From the NCBI RefSeq assembly GCF_040500525.1, contig NZ_CP159402.1, forward strand, positions 1,549,501 to 1,613,500: a stretch of 64,000 bases of DNA, given 5' to 3'. The notes below the pieces were generated by a model, which was not told the DNA's origin, did no database searches, and saw only the letters and a list, made by a program, of their open reading frames with translations. The position numbers and the translations under genes are program-made. Each line of letters starts with the position of its first letter. Position 1 is the stretch's first letter. This document shows, piece by piece, positions 8,376 to 18,424 of this stretch. This DNA comes from Azospirillum formosense. Its GTDB lineage: Bacteria; Pseudomonadota; Alphaproteobacteria; Azospirillales; Azospirillaceae.

Positions 8376-8388
8376 GTAATAAGATAAC
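8376..8388 (+). promoter_or_regulatory. candidate Zur operator overlapping the zur promoter
   Basis: GTAATAAGATAAC matches the alphaproteobacterial Zur half-site pattern GTTATNNNATAAC at 9 of 10 defined positions. It ends three bases before the ATG of zur (8392). The embedded TAAGAT (8380-8385) is a plausible -10 element that would place transcription start at or next to the ATG. Both points suggest autoregulation and possibly a leaderless mRNA. Confidence 0.5.
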
Positions 8389-8391
8389 GCC

Positions 8392-8894
8392 ATGACCGTC
8401 GATCCCCACCCCACCGCCGGCCCGGCCTCCGGCCACGGGCACGACCACGCGCATTGCATCGCCGACGCGCTGACGCGCGCCGACGCCCTGTGCGCGGAGC
8501 GCGGCGCCCGGCTGACGGCGCTCCGCCGGCAGGTCCTCGAACTGGTCTGGAACAGCCACAAGCCGCGCGGCGCCTACGCCATCCTGGAGGACCTCAGCCA
8601 GCGCGAGGGCAAGGCCACCGCCCCGCTGACCGTCTACCGGGCGCTGGAGTTCCTGGTGGAGAACGGGCTGGTCCACCGCATCGAATCGCTGAACGCCTAC
8701 ATCGGCTGCGCGGCGCCGGGGGCCGTCCATTCCGGGCAGTTCCTGGTGTGCGAGACCTGCGGCAACGCCGTGGAAATCGACGACCCGCGCATCCGCGCCG
8801 CCATCGGCACCATCGCCGCCGAGCATGGTTTCCAGGTCAGCCGCCCCACCGTGGAGGTGCGCGGCACATGCACCGACTGCCAGGAGAACACCCC

Positions 8895-8898
<4 letters not shown>
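8392..8898 (+). CDS. zur: Zur family zinc uptake transcriptional regulator (Fur superfamily)
   Basis: 168-aa Fur-family repressor. The winged-helix DNA-binding part has [14 protein letters not shown] and then [18 protein letters not shown]. The C-terminal metal-binding part has the paired cysteines CETC and CTDC for a structural zinc. The N-terminus is His-rich (GHGHDHAH), unusual and probably metal-binding. Zur rather than Fur is inferred from these cysteines, from the absence of the Fur HHDH-type motif, and from the overlap (GTGA) with a CobW zinc-chaperone gene. A Zur-like operator touches the start codon. Confidence 0.85.
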
Positions 8899-10043
<1,145 letters not shown>

Positions 10044-10055
10044 GGGACGTCATTG

Positions 10056-10159
10056 CCCCCACCCCGGCCCTCCCCCGCTTGCGCAGGGGAGGGTGCCTTC
10101 TGCGAAGCGGCAGCAGTTCCCTCCCCTGCGTAGCGGGGGAGGGTTAGGGAGGGGGCGAC
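10056..10159. repeat. inverted pair of GC-rich palindromic intergenic repeats
   Basis: Two copies of a unit of about 38 bp face each other: 10056-10093 (with CCCTCCCCCGCTTGCGCAGGGGAGGG) and 10119-10156 (with CCCTCCCCTGCGTAGCGGGGGAGGG). Each unit is itself a hairpin, and the pair can also fold as one large cruciform. The same arrangement recurs at 48418-48520, and its arms resemble the element at 101-198. It lies between convergently transcribed genes and could serve as a bidirectional terminator. Confidence 0.85.
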
Positions 10160-10167
10160 CGCCCCCC

Positions 10168-11751
10168 TCACTTCACCTTGTAAAGCTGGAAGTACCGCCC
10201 TTCCTGCACCAGCGTCAGATGCTCCGGCACCGGGTTTGCGCGGCCCGGCTCGCTGAACAGCACATAGACGTAGCCGAAGCGCCGGGGCCAGTCGGCCCAG
10301 TAATGGTTGTCGCGCAGCCCCGGCTGGCGCACCGCGTCGGCGACGTAGCCGATGCGCGGCATGTAAGTGAAATCACCGTCCAGGTCCGCATAATCCGGCT
10401 TCAGCAGCAGCACCTGCTTGCCCGGATGGGTGAAGGCGATCGGCACGAGGCTGGAGCGCTCCATCAGCGCCAGCACCGGCGCGTGGTGCAGGCCGAAGGA
10501 CAAGGCGCGGTCGTCGGTGAACTGGGTGGCGCGGAAGATCGACTTGTGCAGCGTCTCGTCGGCGTAGGTGGCGAGCACGGTGCTGCCCGGCTCGATCCGC
10601 TGCAGGGATTGGCGCACCTCCTCCAGCAGAGGGTCCACCTTGGCCAGCCCCACCCCGGCGTCGGCGCTGCGCAGCAGCGACAGGCCGACCACCACCGAGA
10701 GGAAGGCCACGCGCATGGTCGAGGTCGCCAGGTCCCAGCGGACGAAACCCAGCGCGACGAAGGCGATGCCGATGGGCAGGCGGCTGTCGGCGAACCAGGA
10801 ACCGAAGAGGACCAGCGGCATCGCCGCATAGACGAGCAGCCCGAGCGCGATGGTGATGGCGCCGACGGGATGGACGCGCAGCGCCCCGCTCCACAGGCCC
10901 CAGGCGATGCCCAGCCCGACCGCGATCCCCGTCACATAGCCGACCGTGTCGGCGTAGCCGCCGAACAGGAAGTCGAAGCCCATCAGCTTCGCCGTGCCGA
11001 CCCACAGCACCGCGTCGGCGAAGCCCGACGACGGGCTCATCAACAGAAGTGGCGGCACGATCAGGAAGGGCAGACCGAAGGCCAGCGCGTCCGGCAGCAC
11101 CCGCCGCGGGTCGCGCCAGCCGCCGCTCCGCCACAGCCGCCAGCTCTCGAAGGCCAGCAGCGTCAGGCCATAGAGCCCGAGCGCGAACAGATGCGAGATG
11201 AACAGCAGCAAAACGATGCCGAGCGAGGCCAGCCCGCGCTGCCAGGGCGCGCGCTCTCGCATGACGATCCAGCCGGCGATTCCCCACAGCGCCAGACCCA
11301 GCCCGAACAGGTAGTTGAACAGGCCCATGTAGGTGGACAGGGTGTAGAGGAACAGCCCGGCGGCCAGCGGCCCCAGCTCCACCCGGCCCCAGACCGCGCG
11401 GTAGAGCGCGATGGAGCCGGTGACCAGCACCAGATAGCTGGCGGTGACGAACAGCCGGCTCGCCGTGTGCACGCCGATCAGCTTGGCCAGCGGCGGCACG
11501 ACGATGTCCATCACCAGATTGGGGATGATCGCCCAGCGCACCATGTAGAACTGCGCCAGCGCCGGGTCCTGGTCGAGATGGGCCAGGGCGTACATGCGGG
11601 TGACGTGATTGACGTAGTCGCCCAGCGCCGGAATCTCGAACATCCAGACGGGAACCGAGGCCGCCACCAGGATCAGCAGGGCGGCGGGCCAGACATAGAC
11701 GGACTCGGCGCGCGACGCCGCCCGCCGGTCGACGGTGAAATCCCTGAACAT
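10168..11751 (-). CDS. polytopic membrane protein, possibly GT-C-like, function unknown
   Basis: 527-aa protein with about ten to twelve hydrophobic segments across most of its length. A large hydrophilic loop with acidic/His residues (ALGDYVNHVTRMYAL, about residues 42-56) follows the first segment. That topology recalls GT-C glycosyltransferases, but no defining motif is seen. The C-terminal roughly 130 residues are soluble. It starts 10 bases after a family 2 glycosyltransferase gene and has a GAGGGGG ribosome site, so the two form an operon probably concerned with glycan or lipid-linked sugar assembly. The product is not recognised with confidence. Confidence 0.6.
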   Translation of the reverse strand: MFRDFTVDRRAASRAESVYVWPAALLILVAASVPVWMFEIPALGDYVNHVTRMYALAHLDQDPALAQFYMVRWAIIPNLVMDIVVPPLAKLIGVHTASRLFVTASYLVLVTGSIALYRAVWGRVELGPLAAGLFLYTLSTYMGLFNYLFGLGLALWGIAGWIVMRERAPWQRGLASLGIVLLLFISHLFALGLYGLTLLAFESWRLWRSGGWRDPRRVLPDALAFGLPFLIVPPLLLMSPSSGFADAVLWVGTAKLMGFDFLFGGYADTVGYVTGIAVGLGIAWGLWSGALRVHPVGAITIALGLLVYAAMPLVLFGSWFADSRLPIGIAFVALGFVRWDLATSTMRVAFLSVVVGLSLLRSADAGVGLAKVDPLLEEVRQSLQRIEPGSTVLATYADETLHKSIFRATQFTDDRALSFGLHHAPVLALMERSSLVPIAFTHPGKQVLLLKPDYADLDGDFTYMPRIGYVADAVRQPGLRDNHYWADWPRRFGYVYVLFSEPGRANPVPEHLTLVQEGRYFQLYKVK

Positions 11752-11761
11752 GCGGCCCCCC

Positions 11762-12778
11762 TCAGACGCTTTTCGGGAAGGACTGGGGCGGAGCGGCGGG
11801 CGCCGCGGCCGTGGGGGACGCCTGCAGGTCCTGCGGATAGCGGTTCTGCAGGCCGGCCCGGTAATGGGTCCAGAAGCCGCGCAGCCCCTTCACGTCGGCG
11901 CGCCGGTGCAGCAGGTAGTAGAGCGTGTACTTGACCATCATGCGGGCGATGGATTTGCGCTCGTAGGTGGCGTGGATGTAGCCCATGTTGCGGAAGAAAT
12001 AGGGGGCGCGGTTCTCCGGCATCTCCTCGACGGTGCCGAGAAAGCCGCCGGCCAGCGGGCGTTGGGTGCGGCGGTTGCGCGGGTGGACGTGGAGGGCGTG
12101 CACCGCCGTCCCGTCGCGCAGCCCGGCCCGGCGGGCGCGCAGCGTGAACTCCCACTCGTCGCCCCAGATGAACATCTCGCGCTTGATGTTGCCGATCCGC
12201 TCGAACACGCGGCGGCGCAGCAGGGTCCCGTTGAACAGCGCGATGGCGCCCGGCACGATGCCGTCCTGCGCCGCCGCGGCGAAGGCGTCGGCCTTGGTGA
12301 AGCCCTGCATGGTGAAGGCGAGGTCGCCGCGGTCCTCCGCCGCGACCACGGTCGGCCCGACGAGGTCGAGGTCGTGCCGCTCGCCCTGGCGCAGCAGCTC
12401 GGCGAGCGCGCCGGGTGCCGGGATGCCGTCGTCGTCGGTGCTCCAGATCCAGCGGGCGCCCAGCTCCAGCGCCGTCGCGAAGGCGGTGTGATAGGCGCCG
12501 GCGGAGCCGATGTTGGCCTGCCGCACGACCAGAAGCTCCGGCATCACCGCCCGCTGCCCGGCCAGCCATTCGGCTGTGCCGTCGCTGGAGCCGTTGTCGA
12601 CCACGACGATGCGGTCGGGCCGCGGCTCCTGCGCGTGGATGGCCGCCAGACAGGTCTTCAGCAGGGCCAGACGGTTGTGGGTGACCACGACCGCGACGAC
12701 CGGAGTCTCCCAGGGCGTTTCCCGAGGCCGCTCCTGGGCTCCGGTGTCCAGCGTCCGGGGCGTCTGGGCTTCTGACAT
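11762..12778 (-). CDS. glycosyltransferase family 2 protein
   Basis: 338-aa GT-A fold transferase. The nucleotide-binding start is VVAVVVTHNRLALLKTCLAA, followed by VVDNGSSDGTAEWL, the DxD-like STDDDGIPAPG, and GWD-like WGDEWEF for acceptor or base positioning. This composition resembles rhamnosyl- or galactofuranosyl-type GT2 enzymes. ATG 12778 has an AAGGA ribosome site; the open frame continues upstream only as a shadow of the transporter gene. It is followed after 10 bases by the membrane protein gene. Substrate is unknown. Confidence 0.85.
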   Translation of the reverse strand: MSEAQTPRTLDTGAQERPRETPWETPVVAVVVTHNRLALLKTCLAAIHAQEPRPDRIVVVDNGSSDGTAEWLAGQRAVMPELLVVRQANIGSAGAYHTAFATALELGARWIWSTDDDGIPAPGALAELLRQGERHDLDLVGPTVVAAEDRGDLAFTMQGFTKADAFAAAAQDGIVPGAIALFNGTLLRRRVFERIGNIKREMFIWGDEWEFTLRARRAGLRDGTAVHALHVHPRNRRTQRPLAGGFLGTVEEMPENRAPYFFRNMGYIHATYERKSIARMMVKYTLYYLLHRRADVKGLRGFWTHYRAGLQNRYPQDLQASPTAAAPAAPPQSFPKSV

Positions 12779-12924
12779 GCGGTTTCCGTCCTTCGTCTTT
12801 TGGGCGTCTGTGCCTTGGGGCTGCCCCTCGAAGAGGCCACCCCAAGTTTTTTGCTTTGCGAAGAGAGGGCAATGCCCCGGACGGAGAGGGGCGGCACCAT
12901 TCGCATAGCCCATAAGGAGAAAAG

Positions 12925-14196
12925 TCAGCTCAGACGCATCCAGCCGGTGCCCCACAACCACAAAACGGCGAATCCCATCGACAAAAGAGTCATCGGGATG
13001 CCGCATCGGGCGTGCTCCACAAAGCCGAGCCGGACGCCGGAGGCCGCCGCGCGCTCCACCACGATGATGTTGGCGAGGCTGCCGGGGATCAGCAGATTGC
13101 CGGCCAGGGTGGACAGGATCGCCAGACCGTAGAGCGCCCCCTCCGGCGGCGACGGCCAGGCGGCGAGCAGCAGGATCACCGCCGGCACGTTGCCGATGCT
13201 GTTGCTGGCGGCCAGGGCGAGCGGGGTCATCACCGCCAGCCGGTCGGGCAGCCAGCCGGCGGCCTCTAGCCCCGACACGAACTCGGCGGGCAGGCCGGTC
13301 AGCTTCAGCGCGTGGTTGATGGCGAACAGCGCGGCGAACAGCACCAGCAGGTGCCAGTCCACCATGCCCAGCATGCCGCGCGAGGCCAGCCGTCGGCTGA
13401 TCAGCATCGCCCCGGCGACCAGCAGCACGCCGATCTCGTGCGGCAGGTCGGTGGTGAACAGACCGAGCAGCACCAGGGTGGCCACCACCGCCTTGCCGAG
13501 CTGCGCCCGGTCGAGAGTCACCGGCTCCGCCCCGTCCGTCCCCGTCGCGGCGTCGTCCGGCTCGCCGAAGCGGCCCCGCCAGGCGAACCACACCACGGCA
13601 TACACCACCAGGAGGCCGACCAGAGCCGGCACCCCGCAGACCGCCAGGAAGCGCCAGAAATCCAGGTGGCCCATCTGGCCGATCAGGATGTTCTGCGGGT
13701 TGCCGATCACCGTCGCCGCCGAGCCCGCGTTCGCCGCTCCGGCCAGGCCGATCAGATAGGGCCGCGGGTCCAGCCGGCGGGCCAGCAGCCCGACGCAGAG
13801 CATCGGCGTCATGGCGAAGACCACCACGTCGTTGGCGAGGATCGCCGACAGGCCGCCGCCCACCGCCACCGTCACCGCCAGCAGCCGCGCCGGGGAGCGC
13901 GCCGCCTGCGCCACCCGCAGGGCGCACCAGTCGTAGAAGCCGCTGGCCGCGTATTGGGCGGACAGCACCATCAGACCGAACAGGATGAACAGGGTCGGGA
14001 AGTCGATGGCCTCCGTCACCTGCCCCGACTCCAACGCCCCGATGGCGAGCAGCAGGATCGCCGCGACCAGCGCGATGCCCGTGCGGTCGATGCGCAGACC
14101 GGGAAAGCGCCCCAGCGCCATGCCGGCATAGGTGACGACGAACAGCGCGACGACCGTCAGCGTCATGGGCGGGACGGCCAGGAAGGAAATGGGCAT
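12925..14196 (-). CDS. ArsB/NhaD ion transporter superfamily (SLC13-like anion permease)
   Basis: 423-aa polytopic inner-membrane protein with about 11 hydrophobic segments. The hallmark GNPQNILIG follows a helix with NAGSAATVI, and an inverted-repeat counterpart (ASNSIGNVPAVILLL, then LIPGSLANIIVVE) is in the second half, as in the ion transporter (IT) superfamily. Candidates are anion:Na+ or arsenite/Na+ permeases. Nothing nearby indicates the substrate (no ars genes). No strong Shine-Dalgarno precedes ATG 14196, so an internal start (14166) is possible. Confidence 0.8.
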   Translation of the reverse strand: MPISFLAVPPMTLTVVALFVVTYAGMALGRFPGLRIDRTGIALVAAILLLAIGALESGQVTEAIDFPTLFILFGLMVLSAQYAASGFYDWCALRVAQAARSPARLLAVTVAVGGGLSAILANDVVVFAMTPMLCVGLLARRLDPRPYLIGLAGAANAGSAATVIGNPQNILIGQMGHLDFWRFLAVCGVPALVGLLVVYAVVWFAWRGRFGEPDDAATGTDGAEPVTLDRAQLGKAVVATLVLLGLFTTDLPHEIGVLLVAGAMLISRRLASRGMLGMVDWHLLVLFAALFAINHALKLTGLPAEFVSGLEAAGWLPDRLAVMTPLALAASNSIGNVPAVILLLAAWPSPPEGALYGLAILSTLAGNLLIPGSLANIIVVERAAASGVRLGFVEHARCGIPMTLLSMGFAVLWLWGTGWMRLS

Positions 14197-14278
14197 GGAT
14201 AGGGGATCGCTGCGGGGTGGAGGAAAACCCCTCTATAACGGCCCGGTGCCCGGTTGGGCCATAGGTGCGAAGCCAGGG

Positions 14279-15103
14279 TCAGGCCAGCGTGACCGTCATT
14301 CCTTCCCGCGCGGCGAAGCAGTCCGGAAACACCGCCTGGGCCGCCGCCTCGATGGCGGTCATGGCGGCGTCGTCATGGTCGGGGTCGTGATGGAACAGCA
14401 CCAGCCGCTTCACCCCGGCCGCCCGGGCCAGCCGGACGCCCTCGGTCCAGGTCGAGTGGCCCCAGCCGATGCGGTTCTGCCACTCCTCGTCCGTGTAGGT
14501 GCTGTCGTAGAGCACGAGGTCGGCGCCGTCGATCAGGTCCAGAATGTTGCGGTCGGGGTGCCCGGGCACATGCTCGGTGTCGGTCACATAGGCGAAGGCT
14601 TTTCCCATATGCTCGATGCGGTAGCCGGTGGCGCCGTCCGGATGGTTCAGCCGCGCCGTGCGGACCTGAACCCCCTCCCCCAAGGCGAACCGGTCGCCCG
14701 CCGTGATTTCGTCGAAGACGATGTTGCTTCCCATGGTGCGCATCGGCACCGGGAACAGGGGGCGCTCCATCTGCCGGGCCATGGCCGCCTCGATGCCGGG
14801 GGTGCCGTTCAGATGGCCGGAGACGATGCGCAGGTGGAAGCCCTTGCTGTAGGCCGGGGCGAAGAAGGGAAAGCCGCAGATGTGGTCCAGATGGGTGTGG
14901 CTCATCAGCAGGGTCGCCTCGGTGGCGCCCTCCTTCAGCAGGCGCTTTCCGAGCATGCGGATGCCGGTGCCGGCGTCGATGACGATGCGCTGGTCGCCCG
15001 CCTGGACCTCCACGCAACTCGTGTTGCCGCCGAAGCCCATATGGGACGGCAGGGGACAGGAAACCGTGCCCCGAACCCCCCAGAAGGTCACCGAAAAGCC
15101 CAT
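14279..15103 (-). CDS. MBL-fold metallo-hydrolase
   Basis: 274-aa metallo-beta-lactamase-fold protein. The zinc ligands are in MSHTHLDHICGFPFF (HxHxDH), a mid-region Asp is in YVTDTEHVPG, and a final His-rich LVLFHHDPDHDD is near the C-terminus. The N-terminal GVRGTVSCPLPS is typical of a subgroup of hydrolases related to the phosphodiesterase/PhnP branch, often found near cyclase or signalling genes. ATG 15103 fits the family start (MGFSVTFWGVRG). The extension to 15181 lacks a ribosome site. Substrate is unknown. Confidence 0.8.
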   Translation of the reverse strand: MGFSVTFWGVRGTVSCPLPSHMGFGGNTSCVEVQAGDQRIVIDAGTGIRMLGKRLLKEGATEATLLMSHTHLDHICGFPFFAPAYSKGFHLRIVSGHLNGTPGIEAAMARQMERPLFPVPMRTMGSNIVFDEITAGDRFALGEGVQVRTARLNHPDGATGYRIEHMGKAFAYVTDTEHVPGHPDRNILDLIDGADLVLYDSTYTDEEWQNRIGWGHSTWTEGVRLARAAGVKRLVLFHHDPDHDDAAMTAIEAAAQAVFPDCFAAREGMTVTLA

Positions 15104-15264
15104 ACCGACCTCAAGACGCCAATCTCCGGGCCACCGCGCCGCCTGAAGCCGCCGGGGACCGTTAAAACGGCATTTTAGCATGGTTTTCGGTTTACGCGGT
15201 GACGACCGTCACAGCCCCGCCGGTTCCAAAGAGGGAGGCCGTCCCCTTCCGGATTGGCAAGGCC

Positions 15265-15498
15265 TCAACTGGTCCATAGGATGCTTTCGATGAAACGTTC
15301 GCAGGACCGGCGGTGGAGGCATCCGGTACAGCCGGCATCGGAACAGGGAAGCCCGGCCTTCAGAACGGTCAGCCCATCCACCAGCCGGTCCTTCGTGGCC
15401 TGATCGATGACGTCCGCCACACACACGTCGCGGATCGCCTCCGCCACGAGGTCGTCTTCCTGTTCCGGTACGATCACGATCTGCCTGAGAGCCTGCAT
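15265..15498 (-). CDS. small Cys-rich protein (77 aa), unknown
   Basis: Short protein starting MQALRQIVIVPEQEDDLV and ending with a cysteine cluster CSDAGCTGCLHRRSC (spacing CX4CX2CX5C). Such a spacing could bind zinc or an Fe-S cluster. ATG 15498 has AAAGGTG at a good distance; a GTG at 15531 is the alternative. The body is acidic and predicted helical. No family is recognised. It stands alone between the MBL hydrolase and the chemoreceptor-like genes, all on the minus strand. Confidence 0.6.
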   Translation of the reverse strand: MQALRQIVIVPEQEDDLVAEAIRDVCVADVIDQATKDRLVDGLTVLKAGLPCSDAGCTGCLHRRSCERFIESILWTS

Positions 15499-15597
15499 GC
15501 GAAACACCTTTCCGTGGCTCAACTGCACCACGGCGGTGTTTCGCTAACATTTCAAGCGCGCCTCTCAAAAGATTCGAATTGCTGCAATCCGAAACGT

Positions 15598-16632
15598 CTA
15601 CTCGCAATGACTGACGGAGTTCTGGACGATCACTCCGAACCAGCCGAGCCCCTTGTAGGTTTCATAGCCCGGCGTCACGGCGAAGCCGACCACGCGCCCC
15701 TGGTCGTCGGAATAGCTTCCCTGGCCGAGGCCGCCGGTGCGCAGGGGGAAGCTCTCCGTCAGGACGCCCCGGCGGTCGGAGGCGGCGATGACGCGGTGAC
15801 GGCTGTCCACCAGAAGGCAGCGGGTCCGGGCGCGCTCCTCGTCGGTCAGGCGGACGGAGTCGACCACGCCCTGGGACTGGGGCTGCCAGTCGAAGAAGAC
15901 CCCCAGCACGCCGATGACCGCGCCCGTCTCCTCCCCGCCGGCCCGGATGGCCGTGGCGTAGGTGGCCACGGTCGCGCGGTCCAGCAGGTCGTTCGTGCCG
16001 ATGTCCGCCACCGCGAAATCGGTGCCGCTGCGGGTCGCCATGGCCTCGCGGAACCAGGGCTCGGACGCGACCGACGCGCCCACCGGCCGGCGATAGCGGT
16101 CGGGCCGCCCGTTCGCTAGAACCAAGCCCTTCGCATCGACAACCCAGAGATCGAGATAGACCGTGTAGGCGCCGAGGATCACGCCCAGCCGCTGCGAGGC
16201 GTCCCGGCGGTTGGACTCGGAGGGAGCGGCGGCGCAATCCACCACGGCGCGGTCGGTCGCCCACCAGCGCACATCACAGGACCGCTCGTACAAATTGCGG
16301 TCGATGATGTCGATCATGTTGAGCGCCAGATCGGCGAGCCGACCGCCCCGCAACTGCGAGACCAGACGGTTGCCCAGCGTGTTCAGCTCGTCCGTCTGCA
16401 CGGCCATCTGGGCGCGCAACTCGTCGCCGATGCCGGTGATCCGCTCCGAAATGGCCTTCACCTCCTGGGCCACCACGGCGAAGCCCCGGCCGGCCTCCCC
16501 CGCGCGCATCGCCTCGATCAGGGCGTTGAGCGCCAGTATCTTGGTCGTGTTGGTAACGGCTTGGATTTCATCCATCTTGCGCGTGGCGAGATCGGACACG
16601 GCGCGCGACAAGGCCACGATTCGCTCGGGCAT
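15598..16632 (-). CDS. soluble chemoreceptor-like protein: short MCP signalling segment followed by a sensor (Cache-like) domain
   Basis: 344-aa protein without a signal peptide or membrane segment. The MCP hairpin-tip signature [30 protein letters not shown] lies at about residues 32-61. A C-terminal sensor-like region follows (about 130-340), with [15 protein letters not shown] and [10 protein letters not shown] typical of Cache/PAS-like folds. The usual order (sensor first, signalling last) is reversed and the signalling helices are short. ATG 16632 has an ideal GGGAGG 8 bases upstream, better than 16638/16641. The longer paralogue at 16833 has the same layout, so the pair probably arose by duplication. 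Confidence 0.8.
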   Translation of the reverse strand: MPERIVALSRAVSDLATRKMDEIQAVTNTTKILALNALIEAMRAGEAGRGFAVVAQEVKAISERITGIGDELRAQMAVQTDELNTLGNRLVSQLRGGRLADLALNMIDIIDRNLYERSCDVRWWATDRAVVDCAAAPSESNRRDASQRLGVILGAYTVYLDLWVVDAKGLVLANGRPDRYRRPVGASVASEPWFREAMATRSGTDFAVADIGTNDLLDRATVATYATAIRAGGEETGAVIGVLGVFFDWQPQSQGVVDSVRLTDEERARTRCLLVDSRHRVIAASDRRGVLTESFPLRTGGLGQGSYSDDQGRVVGFAVTPGYETYKGLGWFGVIVQNSVSHCE

Positions 16633-16832
16633 GAACATCACCTCCCAGGATCATCAGCGATGACGCCCGTGGATGACCGAACGACCATTTTTCCGGCTCA
16701 GCCGATCATCCGCAACCCACCCCGGCGGCATTCAATGGATGCAATCATGAAACTGCAACACTCAATGGTATCCATTCCCTGGGTGTCCGGACGGCGTCGC
16801 GGCCTGTCGCGGGACGGCGGGCCTGCCGCCGT

Positions 16833-18224
16833 TCAGACCTTGTAGGCCAGACGCAGCCCGCCCCAATGGCGCCCGCGCACGGTGATCGGAGCGGACACGT
16901 CCTTCATCAGGGCGTACTGCCCGCCGCCCATGTCGCGCCGGTAGGTCTGGAGCAGGAACGGCTTCGTGCTGCGCCCCGCGGCGAGGCCGACCCGGTCGTT
17001 GAAGATGCGCCGGTTGCGGCAATTGGCCGCGTTCCAGGTGGGATCGGTTCCCTGGGGCTGGCTGAACCTCCGGTTGTGGGTCGGCAGATAGCCGTTCGAA
17101 TCGACGGCCACGCAGAAGACGATGCGCTCGTTCTGCCCCAGCAGCGAATCGAGGACCTTCGGCAGCATGCGGTCGCAGAACTCGGTGAAGCGCGTCATGT
17201 GCTGCTGCGGGTTCGAGCCGGGGATGGGCTGGTAGTTGCTGTCGAACAGATCGCCTTCGCGCACCTCGCCGCGCGACAGCGCGTCCTCGAAGTCAGCGGA
17301 GATGCGCGACGCGGCGTCGGTGACCATGCGGATGAAGGGGGTGTCCACCGTCTCCACGTCCAGCTCGGCGGTGATGCCGATCAGCCGCTCGCTCATGCCG
17401 ACCAGCGTGTTCACGCGGTCGCGCGCCTGGGCCAGATTGTCGCTGGACAGCTGCACGCCGGCCGCGAGGTCGTCGATCTCGTGCTGAAGCTCCTCGCAGT
17501 TGGCGCCGATCTCCGAGGAGGCCGCGTCGATCTTGTCCGTCTCGCCGTTCAGCTCCGCCATGGCGCGGCCCACCGTTTCGATGACCGCGCCGATGGCGGT
17601 GGTGCCCTCGCTCACCGCGCGGGCCTTGCCGGCGCTGGACGCGCTTTCGGCCATCAGGCGCTGCGCCTGCTCGTTCAGGTACTTCAGCGTGGCGTCGATC
17701 TCCGTCGTCGCCTCGCTGGTCTTCTTCGACAGGGCCTTGACCTCGTTGGCCACCACGGCGAAGCCGCGCCCGGCCTCCCCGGCGCGGGCCGCCTCGATGG
17801 TCGCGTTGAGCGCCAGCAGGTTGGTCTGCTTGGCGATGACGAAGATTTCCTTGGCGACCCGGCCCACCCGGTCCAGCGCCTCCTGCAGGCCGGCGATCTG
17901 CCCCTCGATGCCGCCCACGGCGGCGACGAGGGCGTGGATGTCGTTCATCGACCGCTGCACCCGGTCGTGGGAGGATTCGACCTCCTGCCGGGCCTGCTCG
18001 GTCACGGAACGCGCCACGGTGGCGGCGGCGGAGATGCGCTGCGTGCTCTCCGACATCTTGTTCCCGGTGCCGCGCAACTGCGCGAAAACGTTGGCCTGAT
18101 GGCCGAGGCGGCCGTTGACCTCCTCCACATGGCCCGCGATGTCCGCGATCTCGATGCCGAGATTGCCCGCTTCAGTGGCAATATCCGCGATCAAATGAGA
18201 GCGGCCGCCGAACGCACTGTCCAT
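16833..18224 (-). CDS. soluble methyl-accepting chemotaxis-like protein with C-terminal sensor domain
   Basis: 463 aa, no transmembrane segments. Long coiled-coil signalling helices contain the receptor tip ([20 protein letters not shown], then [12 protein letters not shown]) near residues 135-165. A C-terminal region (about 280-463) follows, with [29 protein letters not shown] and a terminal GGLRLAYKV, resembling a cytoplasmic Cache-type sensor. The protein should act in the cytoplasm with CheA/CheW arrays, or alternatively in a non-chemotactic pathway. A good minus-strand promoter (TTGCGC-16-TAATAA) lies at 18277-18304. Confidence 0.82.
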   Translation of the reverse strand: MDSAFGGRSHLIADIATEAGNLGIEIADIAGHVEEVNGRLGHQANVFAQLRGTGNKMSESTQRISAAATVARSVTEQARQEVESSHDRVQRSMNDIHALVAAVGGIEGQIAGLQEALDRVGRVAKEIFVIAKQTNLLALNATIEAARAGEAGRGFAVVANEVKALSKKTSEATTEIDATLKYLNEQAQRLMAESASSAGKARAVSEGTTAIGAVIETVGRAMAELNGETDKIDAASSEIGANCEELQHEIDDLAAGVQLSSDNLAQARDRVNTLVGMSERLIGITAELDVETVDTPFIRMVTDAASRISADFEDALSRGEVREGDLFDSNYQPIPGSNPQQHMTRFTEFCDRMLPKVLDSLLGQNERIVFCVAVDSNGYLPTHNRRFSQPQGTDPTWNAANCRNRRIFNDRVGLAAGRSTKPFLLQTYRRDMGGGQYALMKDVSAPITVRGRHWGGLRLAYKV

Positions 18225-18276
18225 TTTTCCGCCATCCGTTTCACAAGAATGCGCAGAGCGCTAAAATCCAATGCAA

Positions 18277-18304
18277 TTATTACCGAACCCTTACAATTGC
18301 GCAA
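18277..18304 (-). promoter_or_regulatory. candidate sigma-70 promoter for the soluble chemoreceptor gene
   Basis: On the minus strand TTGCGC (complement of 18299-18304) and TAATAA (complement of 18277-18282) are 16 bp apart. They lie in an unusually AT-rich patch for this genome and give a leader of about 46 bases before ATG 18224. Confidence 0.5.
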
Positions 18305-18424
18305 CGGAGGAAGGGTCATTCTAAAAGGCAATATGATCAATTATTGCGCGTTGGTAACCCGCTCGCAACCGAAGGAGGAAAAACCCCGGCCGGCACGGAC
18401 GCCGGCGCCCTGACCGCGGGCGCC

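Noticed and set aside
11762..13927. 721-codon frame joining the glycosyltransferase to sequence antisense/out of frame to the transporter
   Set aside because: Only the part from 12778 is protein-like; the rest is a frame shadow of the transporter at 12925-14196.
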